Of a DNA stretch of 64,000 nt, positions 59,428 through 64,000 are shown piece after piece. The notes beneath the pieces are model-generated. The model made no database searches. It saw only the letters and a program-made list of their open reading frames with translations, and was not told where the DNA came from. Origin of the DNA: Sphingobium arseniciresistens. GTDB taxonomy: Bacteria; Pseudomonadota; Alphaproteobacteria; Sphingomonadales; Sphingomonadaceae. The stretch covers positions 88,624 through 152,623 of the forward strand of contig JARFNK010000014.1 in the NCBI GenBank assembly GCA_029167225.1, read 5' to 3'. The number at the start of each line of letters is the position of its first letter. Within the stretch, counting starts at the first letter, position 1. A program made the position numbers and the translations under genes.

Positions 59428-61195
59428 GCACTTTTCGGCGACGGTGAATGATGGGCAGGACGAGCAGCGCTCCCTTGCCGGGATCGCTGGCACGCTCAGC
59501 GCCTTGGCGAGCGGTCTGGATGCGAGATTTGTCAGCGCCGGCACCGCGCTTGGGACCGCCTATGATATCGTAGAGCGGCTGGTCGCGTCGCTGGAAGGCG
59601 TGACCAATGCCCTCAATCGCGACGCGGCGGCCAGCGCGGTGGAGAATATGCGCTCCACCGCCGACCGCCTGACGCAATTGCCGATGCAGCAGGCCGAGCG
59701 CCGACAGAGCCTGGATACGATCCGGTCCGCCAGCAGCACATTGTACAAGCATCTGCAGCAGATCCGCCGGACGCTCGACTTCCTCCAGATCTGCGGTCTC
59801 AATATCAAGGTGACGGCCGCCGGAGCGGAAGGTTTCGCCGAGTTTGCCGACAATGTCTTCGGCAAGCTCCAACTGGCAGAGAAGCAGGTCGAGGAATTTG
59901 AAGCCGAGATACGCCAACTTACCGGCGGGATCGCGCATATGGCGGAGGCGGACAGTTCGCTTGCCGCGGAATGCGCCGCCGTGATCCCGCGCGTACCTCA
60001 GAAACTGGCGGCCGATGCCGTCGCGCTTCAGGAACATCAGGGCGCCATCGCTGACCTTGCGACGCAGATTGCCGACGTCGCCCGCGATATTCGGGGCAAG
60101 GTCGCGGTCGCCCTTGGTGCTCTCCAGATTGGCGACATCACGCGCCAGCGACTGGAGCATGTATGCGAGGGCATCGCCATGATGACCGAATTCCTCAACG
60201 AAAATGGCGGAGTGGATGTCGCGACCGCCAAGATCGTTGAAGACCATATGCTGGCATTGCTGGCGGCGCAGGCGGCCGATACCGCCGAAGATTTCCTCAA
60301 GGAAGCGCGAAGGCTGACCGACAGCCTGCACGGCATCGTTCCCGATGCGAGCCGGCTGATCTCCCTGAAGGACAGCAATGGCACCAAGGGGGACGAGGGG
60401 CAGAATTTCCTCCTCATGCTCGAACAGGACATCGCCGAGATTGAAAGCGTGACCGGCCGCCTGCGTGACGCGGAAGCCTATAGCGCACGTCTGGGCAGCG
60501 CGACGTCGGAGGCTGCTGACAGCCTGGCGGAACGGCTGAAGGCCGTGCGCAAGCTCCAGCGCGATGTCGAGCAGATGTCCTGGAATACCGCGCTGCGCTG
60601 CCGCTCGCTGGGCAGCGAAGGCCTGGGCCTTGCCGTGGTCGCGTCAGAAATCCGGGGCTTTTCAAACACGCTCGCGTCGGTCTGGTCCATGGTATCGGAG
60701 ACGTTCGAGAGCATAGACGCTGCCGCTGCGGCCATCCGCGCGCAGCAGGATGCGGGGAGTGGCCCGGACGCCGGCATCACATTGGCACAATCGCTGGAGG
60801 ATATTCGCGCCGGCAGCGTGCGAATGGCCGAGAGCCTCACCGGCGTCGATCAGGAGGCATCGCAGGTGGCGGACATCCTGCGCGACACGACCGGCAATGT
60901 CGATTGCGAGGCTGATGTCGGTGGCCCGCTGATGGATGTCGTGGACATGCTTGCCACCTTAGCCGGATCAGCCAACACACCCGTCGCGGCCGACACCCTT
61001 AACGAAACAGCCGCGGCGCATCTCGAAACGCTGCTTGGCCAGTTCGCCCGGCGATATACCATGGCACGGGAACGCGAAGTGCATCGCCGCTTCGCGATCT
61101 CCGCTGATGGTGCTGGCCCTGAAGCTGAGATCATGGCGGAAGAGCCGACCCAAGGCATGGACGACGATGATCTTTTCGACGACGCGCTTTTCTGA
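59426..61195 (+). CDS. Soluble chemoreceptor-like coiled-coil protein
   Basis: A 589-residue, nearly all-helical protein without membrane segments. The stretch MSWNTALRCRSLGSEGLGLA followed by VVASEIRGFSNTL (about 390-425) resembles the tip of a methyl-accepting chemotaxis protein, but the core IAEQTNLLALNAAIEA consensus is largely lost. The N-terminal two thirds are amphipathic helices with no recognised sensor domain; the C-terminus is acidic (DDDDLFDDALF). The start is a TTG with GGAGG at 5-nt spacing. It is convergent with cheB-cheR-cheW, so a role in chemotaxis or a related signalling array is likely. Confidence 0.75.
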   Translation: MHFSATVNDGQDEQRSLAGIAGTLSALASGLDARFVSAGTALGTAYDIVERLVASLEGVTNALNRDAAASAVENMRSTADRLTQLPMQQAERRQSLDTIRSASSTLYKHLQQIRRTLDFLQICGLNIKVTAAGAEGFAEFADNVFGKLQLAEKQVEEFEAEIRQLTGGIAHMAEADSSLAAECAAVIPRVPQKLAADAVALQEHQGAIADLATQIADVARDIRGKVAVALGALQIGDITRQRLEHVCEGIAMMTEFLNENGGVDVATAKIVEDHMLALLAAQAADTAEDFLKEARRLTDSLHGIVPDASRLISLKDSNGTKGDEGQNFLLMLEQDIAEIESVTGRLRDAEAYSARLGSATSEAADSLAERLKAVRKLQRDVEQMSWNTALRCRSLGSEGLGLAVVASEIRGFSNTLASVWSMVSETFESIDAAAAAIRAQQDAGSGPDAGITLAQSLEDIRAGSVRMAESLTGVDQEASQVADILRDTTGNVDCEADVGGPLMDVVDMLATLAGSANTPVAADTLNETAAAHLETLLGQFARRYTMAREREVHRRFAISADGAGPEAEIMAEEPTQGMDDDDLFDDALF

Positions 61196-61217
61196 CAGCG
61201 CGTCTTGGAATGAAGCA

Positions 61218-61258
61218 CTTCAGGGGCCGGCGAGGAATTCATTCGCCGGCCCCTGAAG
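61218..61258. terminator. Strong bidirectional-type terminator hairpin
   Basis: A perfect 16-bp stem, CTTCAGGGGCCGGCGA / TCGCCGGCCCCTGAAG, with a 9-nt loop. It lies 22 nt after the chemoreceptor-like gene and is followed by TTTGTGCATTTT. It probably terminates that gene and may also stop cheB transcripts from the other side. Confidence 0.75.
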
Positions 61259-61334
61259 TTTGTGCATTTTCGCATGGATCTCTATGACGCTGTCGTTGGC
61301 GACCCCGCTGGATCAGCGATCTTCAACATCAGAC

Positions 61335-61362
61335 CCGTTTGCTCCGAGCCCGTCGAAGGGCC
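61335..61362. repeat. REP-like half element
   Basis: CCGTTTGCTCCGAGCCCGTC and following bases match the reverse complement of 17975-18002 at 21 of 28 positions. It lies in the gap between convergent genes, a common place for such repeats. Confidence 0.45.
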
Positions 61363-61445
61363 GCCCCTCCTTTTTTAATGATGCAAGGCGTCGACAATCA
61401 CTCCGCGACGTCAAATCAAATATGGTGCCGTTTCGGCCCAATTTC

Positions 61446-62540
61446 TCAACGTGTCGTGGCCTGCAGCAGTTCGCGCGTGATGGCGTGTAGCGGCACGATG
61501 CGATCGACCCCTCCGCGCGCAATGGCTTCCTTCGGCATACCGAACACGATCGATGTCGCTTCGTCTTGAGCGATGGTGCGCGCACCGCCCTGCTTCATTT
61601 CCAGCATGCCACGCGCGCCATCGTCCCCCATGCCGGTCATGATGATGCCGACCGCATTGGCGCCCGCACATCGTGCCGCCGAGCGGAAGAGGACATCCAC
61701 CGACGGCCGGTGACGGGAGACCAGCGGTCCCTCGCGCACGGAAACATAATAGCGGGCACCCTGACGCTCCAGCATCAGGTGCCGCCCTCCCGGCGCGATG
61801 AGCACATGGCCGCGCAACACCGGATCGCCATCCTCCGCCTCCTTGACGGAGACCTCGCACAGGCCGTCGAGTCGTCGCGCAAAGGCCTTGGTGAAGCTTT
61901 CGGGCATATGCTGGACGATGACGATGCCCGGTGCGTTGGCCGGCAATGCCTCCAATACCTCTCGCAAGGCTTCCGTGCCGCCGGTCGATGCGCCCATGCA
62001 CACGACCATTTCGGTGGTGCGGCTCATCGCCCGGCCGGTGGGCGGCGGCAGGACGGCGTCGGCGGTGAGCTTCTTTTCCGGTCCTTTGCTTGTCGGGGCG
62101 CCGGCGGAGCGCGAAGGACGGCCCCGGATGCGTGCCTTGGCAGCGCCCTTTACCGTGTCGCGAATCTGAAGGTGCTGTTCCACCAGATGATCGGCAACGC
62201 CGATGCGCGGCTTGAGGATGATATCGACGGCGCCGGCCTCCAGCGCCTGAAGCAGCGTCTCCGATCCTTCTTCGGTCAGGGACGAGCACATCACGACTGG
62301 GATCGGGCACTGTATCATCAGCTTGCGCAGGAACGTGATGCCGTCCATGCGCGGCATCTCGACGTCCAGAGTGATGACATCGGGCACCTCCTCCTGGATG
62401 TGGCGCGCGGCGCTGAAGGGGTCCGAAGCAGCCGCGATGACCTCAATTTCGGGGTCTTCCTGCAGGATTGCGGTCATCGTCTGCCGCACGCTGGCGGAAT
62501 CGTCGATGACGAGGACGCGAATTTTCTTCTTCACGATCAT
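61446..62540 (-). CDS. cheB: CheB, chemotaxis protein-glutamate methylesterase
   Basis: A 364-residue response regulator-enzyme that removes methyl groups from chemoreceptors. The receiver domain (about 5-125) has DDSASVRQ and the phospho-acceptor Asp in [12 protein letters not shown]. After a linker, the esterase domain (about 175-360) has the catalytic Ser in [11 protein letters not shown], His in IVQHMP and Asp in [11 protein letters not shown] start at ATG 62540, which overlaps the cheR stop by 4 nt; longer frames upstream lie within cheR. Confidence 0.95.
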   Translation of the reverse strand: MIVKKKIRVLVIDDSASVRQTMTAILQEDPEIEVIAAASDPFSAARHIQEEVPDVITLDVEMPRMDGITFLRKLMIQCPIPVVMCSSLTEEGSETLLQALEAGAVDIILKPRIGVADHLVEQHLQIRDTVKGAAKARIRGRPSRSAGAPTSKGPEKKLTADAVLPPPTGRAMSRTTEMVVCMGASTGGTEALREVLEALPANAPGIVIVQHMPESFTKAFARRLDGLCEVSVKEAEDGDPVLRGHVLIAPGGRHLMLERQGARYYVSVREGPLVSRHRPSVDVLFRSAARCAGANAVGIIMTGMGDDGARGMLEMKQGGARTIAQDEATSIVFGMPKEAIARGGVDRIVPLHAITRELLQATTR

Positions 62541-63400
62541 TGGCCGGTTTTCTGGAAAACGGTGTTGGCGACCTGCACGAGCGGCAGATCGAAGCCCGTG
62601 ATCGATTCCGAATGGCCGAGAAACAGATAGCCCTGGGGCGCTAGGCAATCGACAAGGCGGGACACGACCTTGAGCTGCGTCGCCTTGTCGAAATAGATCA
62701 GCACATTGCGGCAAAAGATCAGGTGCATCGGGTTGCCGACCGGATAGCGGCTGTCCATCAGATTGAGCCGGGCAAAGCCGATCGTGCTGCGCAACGCCGG
62801 GGTGATCCGTATGGTACGGCTACGCGGATCATGGGAATGCATCACATATTTCTGCGCGAGGAGCTTTGGGACGGGGGCAACCAGTTCTGCAGGATAGATG
62901 CCGCGCCGGGCCGTTTCCAGCACTTCGGTATCAAGGTCCGTCGCGAGAATTCCGTATGACGGGCCACCATGGCGCTCGGCATAATCCTCCAGCACCATGG
63001 CGAGCGTGTAGGGCTCCGGGCCGGTCGAGCAGGCGGCGCTCCAGGTCCGCACGGTTCTAACGCCACGCGCCACCAGGTCGGGCAGGGCAAACTTTTCGAG
63101 ATACTGGAAATGCGTTGGCTCGCGGAAGAAGTCCGTCTTGTTGGTCGTGACGGCGTTGATCAGATCGAGGCCCTCGGCCGCGAGATTATCCCCTGAAAAG
63201 AGGAAGTCGCAATATTGATCGATGCTGGCGCAGCCTGCGGCCCGCACGCGCCGGCGCAGGCGGCCTTCCAGCATCGTCATCTTGCTTTCCGGCATCTTGA
63301 TCCCGGCATAGTCGTAGATGAAGCTCCCAAGCCGCGCGAAATTACGCTTGCTCAGGCGATCGGTGCTGGTGGGGGCTGGGCGCGCTGCTGCGGTGGACAT
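62537..63400 (-). CDS. cheR: CheR, chemotaxis protein methyltransferase
   Basis: A 287-residue SAM-dependent methyltransferase that methylates chemoreceptor glutamates. The N-terminal helical domain (about 1-95, with [14 protein letters not shown]) precedes the catalytic domain carrying the SAM motif [16 protein letters not shown] and the [14 protein letters not shown] and LFLGHSESI motifs. There is a 69-nt gap to cheW upstream and a 4-nt overlap with cheB downstream. Confidence 0.95.
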   Translation of the reverse strand: MSTAAARPAPTSTDRLSKRNFARLGSFIYDYAGIKMPESKMTMLEGRLRRRVRAAGCASIDQYCDFLFSGDNLAAEGLDLINAVTTNKTDFFREPTHFQYLEKFALPDLVARGVRTVRTWSAACSTGPEPYTLAMVLEDYAERHGGPSYGILATDLDTEVLETARRGIYPAELVAPVPKLLAQKYVMHSHDPRSRTIRITPALRSTIGFARLNLMDSRYPVGNPMHLIFCRNVLIYFDKATQLKVVSRLVDCLAPQGYLFLGHSESITGFDLPLVQVANTVFQKTGQ

Positions 63401-63469
63401 GGAATACTCCGGGGGCGCACCTGCCGCCGACTAGGCAGCGGGCAGGGGCGTGAGTGATTTTAGGCGGGT

Positions 63470-63967
63470 TCAGGCTGCGTTGGCGTTTGGGTTTGCGAGT
63501 GTTGCGGGGTCTTGAGAGAAGATGCGGGCGATGTCGACGAGGACGACGAAGCCTTCGGGCCTGCGGACGACGCCGGCGATATAGTCGGACGGCCAGGGGG
63601 TGCCGATGTCGGGTGCGGGCTCGATCTGGTCGTGGCGGAAGCTGCCGACCTCGAGCACGCGGTCGACCAGGAGGCCGAGCGTGAGCGTCTTGTCGGGCAG
63701 CGGCACGTCGAGGACGAGGATGCGGGTGGCCGGGGTCGGCTCGGCCGGGGGAAGGCCGAGCCGGAGCCGCAGGTCGACGGTGGTGATGCCCTGGCCGCGC
63801 AGTTCGGTGAGGCCGAGCAGATAGTCCGGCCCGCCGGGGATGCGGAAGGGTGCGCGATAGTCGAGGATCTCCCGGACGAGCGCCACCGGCACGGCGAAGA
63901 TCTCCGCGCCCAGGCCGAAGGTCACGGCCTGGATGTCGGCGGCGCCGATGGGGAGATCCTGGCTCAT
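63470..63967 (-). CDS. cheW: CheW, chemotaxis coupling protein
   Basis: A 165-residue coupling protein that links chemoreceptors to the kinase CheA. Typical pieces are TFGLGAEIFAVPVALVREIL, LLGLTELRGQGITTVDLRLR and LGLLVDRVLEV. The start overlaps the stop of the upstream gene (ATGA at 63964-63967). It reads leftward into cheR and cheB. Confidence 0.93.
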   Translation of the reverse strand: MSQDLPIGAADIQAVTFGLGAEIFAVPVALVREILDYRAPFRIPGGPDYLLGLTELRGQGITTVDLRLRLGLPPAEPTPATRILVLDVPLPDKTLTLGLLVDRVLEVGSFRHDQIEPAPDIGTPWPSDYIAGVVRRPEGFVVLVDIARIFSQDPATLANPNANAA

Positions 63968-64000
63968 GCGGCGTGGCTTGCGAAATCGGCGTCGTCCGCG
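63964..64000 (-). CDS. Truncated gene at window edge (C-terminal 11 residues visible)
   Basis: The last codons read Ala-Asp-Asp-Ala-Asp-Phe-Ala-Ser-His-Ala-Ala-stop and overlap the cheW start by 4 nt. Only a few residues lie in the window. Given the position it is probably another chemotaxis gene (receptor or cheA), but this cannot be decided here. Confidence 0.5.
   Translation of the reverse strand, partial: ADDADFASHAA

Overview
The window is GC-rich, tightly packed bacterial chromosome. Its gene families and protein style (spore-coat-U pili, many TonB-dependent receptors, a TamA/TamB pair, a REP-like repeat built on CTTCGACAAGCTC, ATGA overlaps) suggest an alphaproteobacterium of the Sphingomonadaceae. 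No rRNA operon, IS element or CRISPR array was seen. One tRNA gene, tRNA-Gly(CCC), lies at 35718-35791.

Layout. 1-6059: a peroxide/heme locus with a GMC flavin oxidoreductase (cut by the window edge), a catalase-family heme protein, a DyP peroxidase and two uncharacterised proteins. 6824-10884: a four-gene archaic chaperone-usher cluster (subunit, chaperone, usher, subunit). 10989-30046: a large PQQ-linked alcohol oxidation locus. It holds an aldehyde dehydrogenase, DUF779 and DUF3422 proteins, a FIST-domain sensor, a hybrid histidine kinase, a LuxR-type response regulator, a PQQ alcohol dehydrogenase with the lanthanide-type Asp-x-Asp signature, its XoxJ-like binding protein and cytochrome c, a beta-propeller protein, a porin, a TonB receptor, a zinc metallohydrolase, a SoxYZ-like carrier, a CXXCW protein and pseudoazurin. 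30157-35735: a 5.6-kb integrative island in the 3' end of the tRNA-Gly gene carrying a LytTR regulator, an acyltransferase, an Mrr-type endonuclease and the integrase. 35930-42258: tamA-tamB. 42303-43637: a chemoreceptor. 43942-59320: a LysR-controlled cluster that reads as uptake and breakdown of a rhamnosylated/glucosylated aromatic compound (GH106, GH1, esterases, TonB receptor, FAD aromatic hydroxylase, VOC dioxygenase, FAH hydrolase). 59426-64000: a chemoreceptor-like soluble protein and cheB-cheR-cheW.

How the genes work together. In the central locus the alcohol is oxidised in the periplasm, electrons pass to cytochrome c and/or pseudoazurin, and the aldehyde is oxidised by the NAD-dependent dehydrogenase. 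The strongest unexpected signal is a shared DNA motif, GACC-N3-GGTC followed by CAATTG or a near match. It occurs upstream of seven transcription units of this locus, mostly 58-76 nt before the start codon. It is the best candidate for the operator of the resident LuxR-type regulator and defines a putative regulon from sequence alone.

Other points worth following: the lanthanide signature of the dehydrogenase next to a TonB receptor with a Cys-bracketed acidic loop; an island whose two ends share both a tRNA-derived core and an arm-type repeat; a membrane protein in the DyP operon that appears internally duplicated; and the glycoside/aromatic cluster. Function calls rest on motif and family recognition by eye; no database search was run.
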